Positions 19,344 to 28,263 of a DNA stretch of 64,000 bases are shown here, in pieces; within the stretch, counting starts at the first letter, position 1, and each line of letters starts with the position of its first letter. The stretch comes from Dyadobacter sp. CY356 (lineage in GTDB: Bacteria > Bacteroidota > Bacteroidia > Cytophagales > Spirosomataceae): assembly GCF_021440195.1 (NCBI RefSeq), contig NZ_JAJTSZ010000001.1, positions 1,364,001-1,428,000 of the forward strand, read 5' to 3'. Made by a program: the position numbers and the translations under genes. The notes beneath the pieces are model-generated. The model was not told the origin of the DNA. It did no database searches and was given only the letters and a program-made list of their open reading frames with translations.

Positions 19344-19743
19344 AATATTCTTCGGTAAACGCATTGCCATACTGGGACTGCGCCTTGAAGCAATAAGATG
19401 CATGAAACTATCAACTTTTGTTTGTGCTGCAATTACATTGAACACCGGAGTGGGTATTTCCCTATCCGAAAAAATAATGAACCTTGGTGCATGCTGTTTT
19501 AATTTTCCCATCGTCAATACTTATTCGTTAGCTAGAATAACAAACGCTGAAAAATTGACAGCATCGTCTGCCGATCAACATTTGCTAGATATCTGTTCCA
19601 TTGATCCTAATGGGATGGCAGCAGGGTAATATATCGGTGCCCGCTTGTTGCAAAGCAGGGATACCAATTCCAGCGAGAGACTAAGCGCAGCACATTACCA
19701 TCCATCGTGTCATTGTCAGGATGGATGGTTTTATTGACAATAT
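19344..19743. other. Intergenic region with possible coding remnant and a hairpin
   Basis: A plus-strand frame (19402-19629, MKLSTFVCAAITLN at its start) and a second frame just after it (YIGARLLQSRDTNSSERLSA) look like pieces of a former gene that I do not recognise. At 19698-19706 and 19720-19728 a nine-base inverted repeat (CCATCCATC/GATGGATGG) followed by TTTT on the plus strand could be its old terminator. Confidence 0.35.
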
Positions 19744-20610
19744 TTATTTAATTTCTGCTGAATCCTTATCCAATTGCTTCACAATTAGGCCTTCCTCTGG
19801 TTTCCACTTGTCATACTCCATATAGCGAGCTGTTTTGGCAGCAGCACCCTGCCCTTTTAATTTCGCTATTACGTGCAGGGCACCGTCAATTCCAGCCGAA
19901 ACACCGGCAGTTGTGACGATTTGACCGTTGTCTACAAAACGGGTATCGCGCAGAATTAAGGCTTTGGGTGTTGCCTTTTGCAAGGGTTCAATGTAGGAAT
20001 GAAATGTAGTAGCCTGTTTACCGTCGAGCAACCCCGCTTTGGCCAGCAGACCGGCACCGGTGCAAACCGAAAGCATTACTTCTGCGTGGGTGGCCGAGTT
20101 TTTTATCCAGTCAATCAGTGTTTTATTTTCAATGAACGGACCGGTATCGCCTCCGGGCAAAACCACAACATCAGGCTTGGGGCAATCGGTCAGGCTATAC
20201 GTGGGTGTTATTTTAATGAATCCCTGGCTGATGACCGGCTCTTTGGAGAGCGAGACCGTGTAGACATTGAACCCTTCCGTGGAAGCAAAGACCTCACTGG
20301 GGCCAGCGAAATCCAGAATTTCAATGCCATTGTGAATAAAAATAGCGACATTTCGCTTTTTGGCCTGTTTCTGGTTTTGTGTTAATGAATCAGAAAGGGC
20401 AGTGTTGCGTTCGATCAGGGGCATACCACAATGCGGACAGCTGCCGGGCTTTTCGTGCCGTTCCAAATCACAGCCACTGCCGCAGGGCTTGCAATAATAC
20501 GCCGTCGGTTTTTCTTTTTTTGGCAAGTGCTTTGCGATAAGCGGGCTACATGTAAAAATTAGCCAACAAGCAACAATCAAGGAAAATGGGTAACGAGGAA
20601 TGATGTTCAT
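19744..20610 (-). CDS. DJ-1/PfpI family protein with N-terminal heavy-metal-binding domain, exported
   Basis: I chose the ATG at 20610 (MNIIPRYPFSLIVACWLIF), which gives a signal peptide and lies 11 bases after the stop of the upstream gene; the longer frame overlaps that gene. After the signal comes a small domain with two CxxC-like pairs (YYCKPCGSGC and CPHCGMPL, about residues 39-70), like the HMBD metal-binding domain of copper ATPases. The rest (about 85-285) is a DJ-1/PfpI domain with the nucleophile elbow SVCTGAGLLA. Fusion of a metal-binding module to an exported PfpI domain is uncommon. It may be co-transcribed with the GlxA-type regulator. Confidence 0.8.
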   Translation of the reverse strand: MNIIPRYPFSLIVACWLIFTCSPLIAKHLPKKEKPTAYYCKPCGSGCDLERHEKPGSCPHCGMPLIERNTALSDSLTQNQKQAKKRNVAIFIHNGIEILDFAGPSEVFASTEGFNVYTVSLSKEPVISQGFIKITPTYSLTDCPKPDVVVLPGGDTGPFIENKTLIDWIKNSATHAEVMLSVCTGAGLLAKAGLLDGKQATTFHSYIEPLQKATPKALILRDTRFVDNGQIVTTAGVSAGIDGALHVIAKLKGQGAAAKTARYMEYDKWKPEEGLIVKQLDKDSAEIK

Positions 20611-20621
20611 AAGCTTATGAA

Positions 20622-21584
20622 TTAAGTTGAAATAAATGATCTTGTGCTGTTTTTGAGTACGTCTTTCTGCCAGATCCGGCGTAGCTGGCGGGCGTCCTGA
20701 AAGCCACACTTCTCTGCAATAGCTTCCATGGTAATGCCGGGATTATGTTGCAGGGTACGGGCTAGTTCCAGTCGTAACAACGTGGTATATTCATGAATGG
20801 AGATCCCAGTTTCTTTTCGAAAGGTTCGTGTTAAGTTGCGGATACTCATACCGGCAACCTCGGCCATTGTGTCCAAGGTCGCCTTCGTTTTTAAATTAGC
20901 AATCAGCCAGTCCTGCAATTGGTGAACAGCTACATTCATGTGATTGCGATAATCCAGATAAATGCTTTTCTGCGAATGGTGTGGGCCCCGGCGTAAATAA
21001 ACGACTAACTCGCGTGCTATCTTGGAGGCAAACAACGGCCCCTGATGCTCTTCCAGAATTGCCAGTGCTAGGTCTATACCGGCCGTTATACCCGCGCTGG
21101 TGTAGATACCGCCATCATGTACGAATAATCGATCATGCAGGGACAGGATTTGCGGGTAGGTTGCTTGTAGTTCGTCAACACGCTTCCAGTGTGTAGTGCA
21201 TTTTCGGCCATTTAGCAGTCCAGTCCGGGCAACAATAAAGGCGCCTGTACATACAGAGCATATGATTACGCCCTGAGCGTGCTTCTCACGTAGCCAGTCA
21301 AGGAAATCATGCTCCGCTCTAAATTCCTCTGATCGGATGTAGTCCATGTCCATTCCCGGGACAAAGATCAGATCACCGGGTTTAGGCTGTGTCTCAGTAA
21401 AGTGTTGTACAGGCCCAATAGGCAGGCCTGCTGAGCTAATTATTTGGTTTTGAAAAGTGCAATAAAGTAGCTTATACGGAGCTCCATATTCAGCGGCTTC
21501 GTAAAAGACCTGCACTGGCCCGGTCAGATCTAAGACGTGCACATAGGGAGGTACAATAAAAATAACTTGTTGAATTAGCGACAT
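20622..21584 (-). CDS. GlxA-family transcriptional regulator (DJ-1/PfpI plus AraC HTH)
   Basis: The family normally begins a few residues before the first beta strand, so the ATG at 21584 (MSLIQQVIFIVPPYVHVL) is preferred over the one at 21755, whose extra 57 residues have no counterpart I recognise. Residues 1-185 form a class I glutamine-amidotransferase-like/PfpI domain with SVCTGAFIVA; the last 100 residues are two AraC-type helix-turn-helix motifs (TLDTMAEVAGMSIRNLTRTF, then ITMEAIAEKCGFQDARQLRR). Such proteins bind small molecules and activate nearby genes. The metal-binding PfpI gene 11 bases downstream is the obvious partner. Confidence 0.88.
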   Translation of the reverse strand: MSLIQQVIFIVPPYVHVLDLTGPVQVFYEAAEYGAPYKLLYCTFQNQIISSAGLPIGPVQHFTETQPKPGDLIFVPGMDMDYIRSEEFRAEHDFLDWLREKHAQGVIICSVCTGAFIVARTGLLNGRKCTTHWKRVDELQATYPQILSLHDRLFVHDGGIYTSAGITAGIDLALAILEEHQGPLFASKIARELVVYLRRGPHHSQKSIYLDYRNHMNVAVHQLQDWLIANLKTKATLDTMAEVAGMSIRNLTRTFRKETGISIHEYTTLLRLELARTLQHNPGITMEAIAEKCGFQDARQLRRIWQKDVLKNSTRSFIST

Positions 21585-21916
21585 GGACAGCTGATTTGGA
21601 TTGTAAAAGTAGGGTATGCCCGGCATTTGTGTGAGCCAAATATCGGACATTTCGGGCCAAAGAATCTGCTGCTCGGCTATCTCTTGTTTGATATCTTTAA
21701 GGCTATGGTTGAGTTTTATGATCCATAAACGGCTTTCGGACTCTAGGTAGTGCATTTGCTAATTATTTACATATCAATTTCAGCATCTTCATTGACCTGC
21801 GGATCTGAGAGTGTGATGACGATCTTTCGGTAGTGCGGGTAATACCTGAAAAGCTTCCCGGAGAAGATCATACCATTATCGTGTCTACCTTCCGGTCTGG
21901 TTCACACCACTTGATG
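21585..21916. other. Divergent spacer between the GlxA-type regulator and hipB
   Basis: The minus-strand frame continues open up to 21755 but looks unlike conserved protein. From 21756 the sequence is non-coding on both strands and holds the upstream part of the divergent promoters. Confidence 0.4.
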
Positions 21917-21920
21917 AAAA

Positions 21921-21940
21921 ATCAGTATTATATTACCGAT
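21921..21940. promoter_or_regulatory. Candidate HipB operator 1
   Basis: ATCAGTA-N6-TACCGAT is an imperfect 20-base palindrome (6 of 7 pairs). It is the first of three copies upstream of hipB with the same arm length and spacing. Confidence 0.65.
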
Positions 21941-21991
21941 CCTCATTTTTGATAGCGTTCATAGAGATAAATTCCTCTAAAACTATCCCGA

Positions 21992-22011
21992 ATCGGAAAT
22001 GTATTACCGAT
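21992..22011. promoter_or_regulatory. Candidate HipB operator 2
   Basis: ATCGGAA-N6-TACCGAT shares the spacing and right arm of operators 1 and 3. It is embedded in a larger perfect inverted repeat, CCGAATCGG (21988-21996) and CCGATTCGG (22007-22015). Confidence 0.65.
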
Positions 22012-22051
22012 TCGGAACAAAAACTTATGAGCAAACGTTATATGAGCAAAA

Positions 22052-22071
22052 ATCAGTAACATAATACCGAT
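22052..22071. promoter_or_regulatory. Candidate HipB operator 3, overlapping the hipB start codon
   Basis: ATCAGTA-N6-TACCGAT, whose last two bases are the first two of the hipB ATG. Twenty of 24 bases around it are identical with operator 1, including a leading A-tract. Binding here would block both transcription and access to the start. Confidence 0.65.
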
Positions 22072-22297
22072 GAACAAAGATGAATTAGGAAGTTTTCTTG
22101 CCATTCGCCGGCAGGACTTGGGACTCAGGCAAGAAGACGTTGCCCAGATGGCAGGTATCACTTCCAAGACATTGTATACCATCGAACATGGCAAGGGTAA
22201 TCCTTCGCTTGATTCGTTTGAAAAGCTGCTGGAAGTACTCGGCCTAAGCCTTAATGTGACCATTAAAATGACAGGCAATGAAAGGACTGGTCTATAA
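22070..22297 (+). CDS. hipB: HipB-type antitoxin, XRE/Cro helix-turn-helix
   Basis: The 75-residue protein is a single XRE-family DNA-binding domain: LGSFLAIRRQDLGLRQEDVA leads into the recognition helix region MAGITSKTLYTIEHGKGNP, and the tail (LEVLGLSLNVTIK) is the HipB beta strand used for dimerisation. It begins the HipB-HipS-HipT operon and overlaps hipS by 20 bases. Three 20-base palindromes precede and overlap its start, consistent with autoregulation. Three separate genes in this order match the HipBST toxin-antitoxin type known from enteropathogenic E. coli rather than the two-gene HipBA. Confidence 0.9.
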   Translation: MNKDELGSFLAIRRQDLGLRQEDVAQMAGITSKTLYTIEHGKGNPSLDSFEKLLEVLGLSLNVTIKMTGNERTGL

Positions 22298-22595
22298 CAA
22301 TGGGGAGCTGGCAGGCTACCTGCAAAAGGATTCTGGCGGTCAGTACAGCTTCGAGTACGAAGAGCTGTATTTTGCAGACCCGCAAAAGAAGGCGATAAGC
22401 CTTACCCTTTCTAAAAGCCAGCGTATGCATCTTTCAAATGAGTTATTCGCTTTCTTTTTCGGGCTTTTGTCTGAGGGGGTAAACAAAGACATACAATGCC
22501 GTGCCTTGAGAATTGATGAAAACGATCATTTCCGTCGACTGCTGGCGACGGCAGGTGAGGACACTATTGGCGCGATCACAGTAAAACCTGAATAA
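22278..22595 (+). CDS. hipS: HipS-type antitoxin (free-standing HipA N-subdomain 1)
   Basis: The 105-residue protein matches only the first subdomain of HipA (MKGLVYNNGELAGYLQKD; FEYEELYFADPQKKAISLTL; LSNELFAFFFGLLSEG). In HipBST systems this piece is a separate protein, and experimental work on the E. coli system names HipS as the antitoxin that masks the kinase. It overlaps hipB by 20 bases, and hipT starts one base after its stop, so all three are translated together. I infer the antitoxin role from synteny and length, not from a direct signature. Confidence 0.85.
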   Translation: MKGLVYNNGELAGYLQKDSGGQYSFEYEELYFADPQKKAISLTLSKSQRMHLSNELFAFFFGLLSEGVNKDIQCRALRIDENDHFRRLLATAGEDTIGAITVKPE

Positions 22596-22596
22596 T

Positions 22597-23601
22597 ATGC
22601 ACTGCTCAGCCTGCTACCGAGAGGCCAAACAAGACTTCTGCACAAAGTGCAGCAAGGAGCTTTTTGACGGAGGAAAAATCTCTGCCGTCTTGAATTTTCC
22701 TGCTCCGACGGCTGACAATTTTGCCGAATTTCAAAAACACACAACCCGACTGTCCATCTCGGGCGTTCAACTCAAATACTCGCTGCGCCGTGAAAACAAA
22801 GAACTGGTAATGACCCAAAAGGCGGGCGAGTATATTATCAAGCCTATTCTTGCTTCCACCCAACTTGCTGCAATCAAAGATTCACCAGAAAACGAGCACC
22901 TGACTATGCAGATCGCCCGGCAGCTATTCCGCATACGTACGGCGGCAAACGGATTAATCCATTTCAGTGACGGCGAGCCGGCCTACATTACCCGAAGGTT
23001 TGATTTAAAGCCCGATCAAACAAAGTATCAGCAGGAGGATTTCGCTCAGCTCTTAAACCGGACCAGCGTCTTATACGGTCAAAATTACAAGTACGATGCC
23101 ACCTATGAAGAAATAGGTACGCTAATCAAAAAGTACGTCCCGGCTGCACTCCCCGCTCTTGAAGAACTTTTCAGGCTCGTAGTCTTTAATTATGTGGTTG
23201 GCAACGGTGATGCTCATCTGAAGAATTTCTCGCTGATGCAGCTTCATACGGGAGAATACCGGCTCACGCCAGCTTATGATCTGATGAGCACGAAAATACA
23301 TACGCCCTATGAGAACGATATAGCCTTAGAGCTCTACGAAAACTGCCTGGACGCGCCATTTTATTCGGCCTACGGTTACTACGGAAGGCCGGATTTTATC
23401 GAATTAGCAAAGCGCCTAGCAATTACTGAGAAAAGGTCTTCTACCATACTTGAAAATTACATTAATGCCCAGGAAAAGATGGTAGAGATGATCCAAAAAT
23501 CAGGTTTATCACCGGAAAGCAAAATGAGCTACGTTTCAACTGTGAAAGACAGGCTTTTCCGGATCAGCGGTATGACTAACAAAAGTCAGCCATACATATA
23601 A
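22597..23601 (+). CDS. hipT: HipT-type serine/threonine kinase toxin
   Basis: The 334-residue protein corresponds to the HipA kinase without its first subdomain, as in HipT. Near the N-terminus are four cysteines (CSACYREAKQDFCTKC) that could bind zinc. RLSISGVQ around residues 51-58 carries the Ser-Ile-Ser pair at the Gly-rich loop where HipT autophosphorylates. The catalytic loop is VGNGDAHLKNFSL (near 201-212), and the metal-binding Asp is in PAYDLMSTKI. E. coli HipT phosphorylates tryptophanyl-tRNA synthetase, halting translation; the target here is unknown. All kinase residues I could check appear intact, so the toxin should be active. Confidence 0.9.
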   Translation: MHCSACYREAKQDFCTKCSKELFDGGKISAVLNFPAPTADNFAEFQKHTTRLSISGVQLKYSLRRENKELVMTQKAGEYIIKPILASTQLAAIKDSPENEHLTMQIARQLFRIRTAANGLIHFSDGEPAYITRRFDLKPDQTKYQQEDFAQLLNRTSVLYGQNYKYDATYEEIGTLIKKYVPAALPALEELFRLVVFNYVVGNGDAHLKNFSLMQLHTGEYRLTPAYDLMSTKIHTPYENDIALELYENCLDAPFYSAYGYYGRPDFIELAKRLAITEKRSSTILENYINAQEKMVEMIQKSGLSPESKMSYVSTVKDRLFRISGMTNKSQPYI

Positions 23602-24223
23602 ATAAGTGGGGGTCGCACAAAGCTGAGCCTCCCTGACTTAATATTGATGCTAATAAGCTGATGAGCTTACGGCGACTTTTATGGAGCAGAAACAGCCAGA
23701 TCTACCATAGCTTCCGGGTGTGTGCCTTTGATCGAAACCACCTTGCCTTTTGAACGCCACTTGGTTTCCTGCCATAGCTGACCAGAATTCTTTTCCCATA
23801 CACATTGATTAATACTTATTTTCAATAGATAAAGATAACGTTCGCCAAAAAAATATTCAGATGAGTTCTAGGAAAATATTCAAGAGCTTCGTCTTGTCCA
23901 TTCATTGGATTTTACTGAATTTGTTAGGGAAGATTTTGACCAAAAAAGGTTTGACAATATGGTGATGAAACTAGTTGATGCGTTACATACCAACCAAGAA
24001 TCTGTCTGGAGAACAACAGGGGTGCCGGCGCTTGAGTCAAAACCAAGTTTTAATGTTGTTTTTAAAAGAATTTTTAAATGAAACTTCGGATCAGGAGGCA
24101 ATAAAATTACGCCAGTTAACTTATTGACACGATATACTAATTACGGTACGTCTATATATACGAATTAGCGCACAGCTTGATAAACTAATTAAAGCACAGA
24201 ATTGAAAACGAATAGCGATTACA
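23602..24223. other. Region of coding remnants and repeats between hipT and the Fic pseudogene
   Basis: Two remnants are visible. On the minus strand (about 23680-23815) a frame reads LWQETKWRSKGKVVSIKGTH and ends in AMVDLAVSAP and a stop. On the plus strand (about 23862-24081) a frame without a start codon reads LDFTEFVREDFDQKRFDN and ends in FNVVFKRIFK. Neither is recognised. From 24135 to 24205 the AT-rich stretch contains CTAATTA-type half-sites, with AATTAGCGCACAG repeated as AATTAAAGCACAG, which could be operator sequences of the gene at 24224. Confidence 0.4.
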
Positions 24224-25779
24224 ATGGCAACTCCCTCCGAAAAACTGGCGCAATCACTTGAAGTGCTTCACAAGCTTCAAAGCAACGATGGGGTAATTGC
24301 CATACAAACAAAAGATTTAACGCGTACACACCGGGAAAGGTTAGTGGGCAATGGCTTTGTAACTGAGGTAATCAAGGGGTGGTACATTCCCTGTCGGCTA
24401 GATGAAATTCAAGGAGACAGCACAAGTTGGTATACCTCATTTTAGCATTTTTGTTCAGCCTATTTAAAAAATCGTTTTGGAAAGAACTGGATACTTTCAC
24501 CGGAGCAATCCATAGCTATTCATAGTGGAAATTGGACAGTACCAAGGCAGCTTCTTGTCCGATCTCCCAAGGCGAATAATAACATTATAAGTCTACCATT
24601 TGACACTTCACTTTTTGATATACGGGTCCTTCTTCCTGCAGATAATGATGTAGAACAGGTAGAGGGTATTCGCGTTTACTCCTTAGCGTCTGCCCTGGTA
24701 TTAAGTTCACCGACGTTTTTTTCGCAAAGCCCGATGGATGCAAGGGCTGCGCTTTCCATGATACGTGATAGTTCTGAAATTTTAAGCAGACTATTGGATG
24801 GAGGACATAGCACAGTTGCAGGAAGGCTGGTGGGGGCTCTCGGAAATATTGGCAGGGAACGAATTGCCAACGACATCTTAAAAACGATGCAAAGAGCGGG
24901 ATACGATGTACGTGAAAACGATCCATTTGCCACCAAGCTTCCTTCGGTACTTTCCTCTCGTGAAGTTTCGCCGTATACAAACCGTATCAAACTTATGTGG
25001 CAACATATGCGCGAAACCGTCATCGAAAATTTCCCTACAGCACCCGGTTTATCTGATGACAGCACTTCTTATATGAAAAGTGTTGAAGACGTGTTTGTCA
25101 CTGATGCTTACCACTCATTATCTATTGAGGGATACCGCGTCACACCTGAGTTAATTGACAAGGTTAGAAAAGGGGAGTGGAATCCCGAAGAGAATACCCC
25201 GGATAATGAGCTAAAAATGCGCTTGCTGCACGTGGTTATTGGCAGGCTTTCCAAGCGGTCAAAGAGAGTATTGCAATAGTATTGCGTGGTAAAAATGCTG
25301 GGGTGATAGCTTATGATGACCACGGGAGGTGGTACAGAGAGCCATTAGGGCCTAGTGTAACCATAGGGATACTGAATGCAAGCGACTTAGCCGGATATAT
25401 AAATTATCCGGTTTATATTCGAAGTTCCAAACATGTCCCGCTGAATAAAGATGCTGTCAGAGACACAATGCCAGTTCTTTTTGACCTGCTGCGAGATGAG
25501 CCGGAACCGGCAGTTCGGGTTGTTCTAGGACATTTTATTTTTGTCTTTATCCACCCCTATAATGATGGAAATGGCCGAATTGGCAGGTTTTTAATGAATG
25601 TTATGCTAGCCTCAGGTGGGAATCCTTGGACTGTTATTCCATTGGAAGAACGTAACGAGTATATGCAGGCGTTGGAGAAAGCAAGCGTCGATCAGGATAT
25701 TACAGACTTCGCTCGTTTCATTGGAAAGCAGGTAGAAAAAAGGCTTCATGGGAGCGAATTGCCTAAAATTCCGAATTAG
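24224..25779 (+). pseudogene. Fic family protein, interrupted by a nonsense codon and a frameshift
   Basis: One reading frame continues from ATG 24224 through a TAG at 24443-24445 (where the context SF-x-HFCSAYL suggests a lost tryptophan codon) to about 25213. There a one-base deletion in an A5 run shifts it; the rest continues in frame from the ALAARGYWQAF segment to 25779. Joined, it is about 515 residues: an AbiEi-like N-terminus (LQSNDGVIAIQTKDLTR), a central helical part, and a C-terminal Fic domain with the complete motif HPYNDGNGRIGRF. Fic proteins transfer AMP or similar groups onto target proteins. The catalytic motif is untouched, but the full protein cannot be made without readthrough. 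Confidence 0.82.
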
Positions 25780-25866
25780 CAGTAGAAAATAACGGTAAAA
25801 GAAAAGGACGGATCACTTATGAAGAAGTTAATAATTGCACTAATTTTGTCATTACCTTTCAGCAAA

Positions 25867-26469
25867 CTAATACTGTGTCCAGCCCACCTTTTTCCTCCAT
25901 TCGTCAAAATCGTGCTTCCTCTTGTCAAAATCTTTGGGTGGCGTTTGATTTTCTTTTTTTGCCCTTGTTCTGATTACCTCCGTTTGATCTTCCAGGCTGT
26001 TAAGCCCCACAGATTTTCTTCGCAGATTTACTTTCGTTAAATCATCATATGAATTTGGGCTTAATTCTCCATTGTCATCCCAATCAAACTGTGTACCGTA
26101 AAGCTGTGGTGCGCCTTCAAGAACGGCAATCCGGTCGGTCAGGTAAGCTAAAATTATTGGGGTTGCTTTGTTTTCGATCACTGCAATCTTTAGTAGATCT
26201 CGACATTTCTTCATGAATACAGGCTGCCCGATTGCATGCTGGATTATCAGCCATGCAGCTTCACTGGCCTGAATACCTACTTTGTCCATAGTGGGGAAGC
26301 CGATTAGATCTATTATTACATTTAACTCCCGCGCGTTGCTGTTGTGGATTCTTTCCATTTCCGAATCATAGCCATCGGAAATTTTCCCTGCCCGGATAAG
26401 CTCATCTCTTAGTTGAAGATCCCTTTTAATTAAGGCAACGATCTTCTTTGAAATACTTTTAGGATCCAA
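25867..26469 (-). CDS. DUF6624 family protein
   Basis: The 200-residue soluble protein contains the conserved core of the DUF6624 family: IIDLIGFPTMDKVGIQASEA, then AAWLIIQHA, KCRDLLKIAV, and IAYLTDR-like ILAYLTDRIAVLEGAPQLYGTQF near residues 108-130. Function is unknown. The start is TTG (26469, MDPKSISKKI); a stop codon lies immediately upstream in frame, so no earlier start is possible. The charged C-terminus (RKHDFDEWRKKVGW) completes the family pattern. It lies 37 bases downstream of the RidA-like gene in the same direction and may be co-transcribed. Confidence 0.8.
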   Translation of the reverse strand: MDPKSISKKIVALIKRDLQLRDELIRAGKISDGYDSEMERIHNSNARELNVIIDLIGFPTMDKVGIQASEAAWLIIQHAIGQPVFMKKCRDLLKIAVIENKATPIILAYLTDRIAVLEGAPQLYGTQFDWDDNGELSPNSYDDLTKVNLRRKSVGLNSLEDQTEVIRTRAKKENQTPPKDFDKRKHDFDEWRKKVGWTQY

Positions 26470-26506
26470 TCAATGATAATCTTTAATGGTGCTGCACATT
26501 TTTACC

Positions 26507-26983
26507 TTAAAGCTCTGCTATCAATTCTACTTCCAGTTTTGCGTCGGCTTCATATAACCTGCTTATCTGAACCCATGAAGCGGCAGGATAATCTCCTTTG
26601 TAAAATGCTTTTCTTGCATCATTGTATTTTTTCATCGCCTCGATGTCCGTCGTGTAAAGGGTTTCTTTTACTACATTTTTAGAGGTTGCCCCAAAAGTAT
26701 TCAGACACTTTTCAAGATCATTGTAAAGTCTTGTAATACCATCCGGGGTTAAATCAGCTGCTGGGATGCCCGAAATATAAAGTGTATTTCCAACTCTGAC
26801 GACCTGGGCATATCCTGCGTTTTCATTTTGTTTTTTGTCATTATCCCAATGCCACTTTTCTTTTACAATACCTGTGCCTTTATTGGCAGGTTTTTGTTGC
26901 TGCACCCGGTAAACGTCTTTCTTACAACCTGCAATAGTAAATAGCGAAATAATAAGACAAAATAGCACTGCCTTTTTTCTCAT
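26507..26983 (-). CDS. RidA/YjgF family lipoprotein
   Basis: The 158-residue protein has a lipoprotein signal peptide with Cys20 (LFTIAGC), a short linker, and a RidA-like domain: YAQVVRVGNTLYISGIPAAD, LYNDLEKCLNTFGATSKNVV, and PAASWVQISRLYEADAKLEVE at the end. Cytosolic RidA deaminates reactive enamines and uses an arginine in the final strand (R in ASRxxVEVxxLP); here the region reads WVQISRLYEAD, so activity is uncertain. A membrane-anchored, exported RidA is common in Bacteroidota but of unknown role. Confidence 0.82.
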   Translation of the reverse strand: MRKKAVLFCLIISLFTIAGCKKDVYRVQQQKPANKGTGIVKEKWHWDNDKKQNENAGYAQVVRVGNTLYISGIPAADLTPDGITRLYNDLEKCLNTFGATSKNVVKETLYTTDIEAMKKYNDARKAFYKGDYPAASWVQISRLYEADAKLEVELIAEL

Positions 26984-27091
26984 TTGGTAAAATTTAAATT
27001 AGCGTAAATTTATGTTTGAAGACCCGTAAATAAAGATATAATCCGATCTTTTTGCAAATCGGGTTGTCTGAAAGTTTACCTCCGTAAACTA

Positions 27092-28246
27092 TTATTTTTT
27101 AAATTCTTTCAAAGCCAGAAGCGCAATGTCCTGGGCAACTTTGGTTGGCGAATTACAGTCGCAATTGCTCATGCCGATCACATAGATATCCTCGCTTGGA
27201 ATGTAAACGCCCATGGTCTTAAAACCAAAAATGCTACCGCCGTGCTCTCTAAGGCTTACCGAATTGATATCTCTCAAATGCCAGCCATACCCATAGGTGA
27301 ACACTTCACCACTGTTTAATTTATAGGTGGTGAATGCCTTAGCCAGACTTTTAGAATTTAGCAGCAGATTCCGGCTGAGTGCATTCTGCCATTTAAGCAT
27401 ATCGCCCGCAGTAGACATCAATGAACCAGATGAAAAAGGAACACTGAAACTGATCCTGGTCTTATTTACATATCCGGATTCTTTCTTTTGATAGCCATAA
27501 GCACGGTTCTTAATAATGGCCCGGTCGCTTGCGTAGCAGGAATGGTCCATACCGACCTTTTCAAATATATTTTTTTGGATAAATTCCTCATAGCTCACTG
27601 CCGAAACGAGCTCTATAATATAACCCAGCACTACATAACCGGAATTATTGTATTCAAACTTTTCCCCGGGCCTAAAATCGGCGGGTTCATTTTTAAAGAA
27701 ATCCACCATTTCTTTGGGTGAGAGATCTTTCTGGGATATGTCCCCGAGCGATTTCATCCTGGTAAAATCTTTAATACCCGAAGTATGTGTCAGCAAATGG
27801 TGCAGGGTAATCTTATCGCCAGAAGGGTAATCAGGTATGTACCGCGAGACCGGATCCTGGACGTGTAATTTACCTTGCTGCTCTAAAATCAGAATAGCAA
27901 CAGCGGTAAACTGTTTGGTAATAGACCCTAATTGGAAGATGCTTTCAGAAGATAGATCATCACCAAGTTCGATGTTGGCTTTCCCGTAGGCCTTCTGGTA
28001 AATCTGTTTACCTGCCTTTGAAACTAAAAACACGCCCCCGGGCCCGGTACTGTCTTTGAAAACGTTTGAAAGCAGGCTGTCTATTTTTGATTCCAGGCTT
28101 TGGGCGTTGGCAGCATTTAAACTACCGTACAGCACAAGGATCAAGAGCAGCGACTGGCCTATTTGTTTTTTTAACGGCAACTTAATTGGTGATAAGGATT
28201 TGCTTACTTTTTTGAATGCTGTTTCAAGTCTCATCTGATAGATCAT
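27092..28246 (-). CDS. Exported serine hydrolase, beta-lactamase family
   Basis: The 384-residue protein has a signal peptide whose hydrophobic part ends near NAANAQS (about residue 48), after a rather long charged N-terminus; a start at Met5 is also possible. The three motifs of the class C beta-lactamase/DD-peptidase fold are present: SITK (Ser108, Lys111), YNNSGY, and HGGSIFG. It lacks the TPR tail seen in the serine hydrolase at 13952. It ends close to the DUF6249 gene on its upstream side (18 bases), which suggests co-transcription. The substrate is unknown. Confidence 0.88.
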   Translation of the reverse strand: MIYQMRLETAFKKVSKSLSPIKLPLKKQIGQSLLLILVLYGSLNAANAQSLESKIDSLLSNVFKDSTGPGGVFLVSKAGKQIYQKAYGKANIELGDDLSSESIFQLGSITKQFTAVAILILEQQGKLHVQDPVSRYIPDYPSGDKITLHHLLTHTSGIKDFTRMKSLGDISQKDLSPKEMVDFFKNEPADFRPGEKFEYNNSGYVVLGYIIELVSAVSYEEFIQKNIFEKVGMDHSCYASDRAIIKNRAYGYQKKESGYVNKTRISFSVPFSSGSLMSTAGDMLKWQNALSRNLLLNSKSLAKAFTTYKLNSGEVFTYGYGWHLRDINSVSLREHGGSIFGFKTMGVYIPSEDIYVIGMSNCDCNSPTKVAQDIALLALKEFKK

Positions 28247-28263
28247 TTGATTGTAATAAAAAT

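Noticed and set aside
21585-21755. N-terminal extension of the GlxA-type regulator (57 residues from ATG 21755)
   Set aside because: The family starts near MSLIQQVIFIVPP, and the extension shows no conserved character. The later ATG gives a standard protein.
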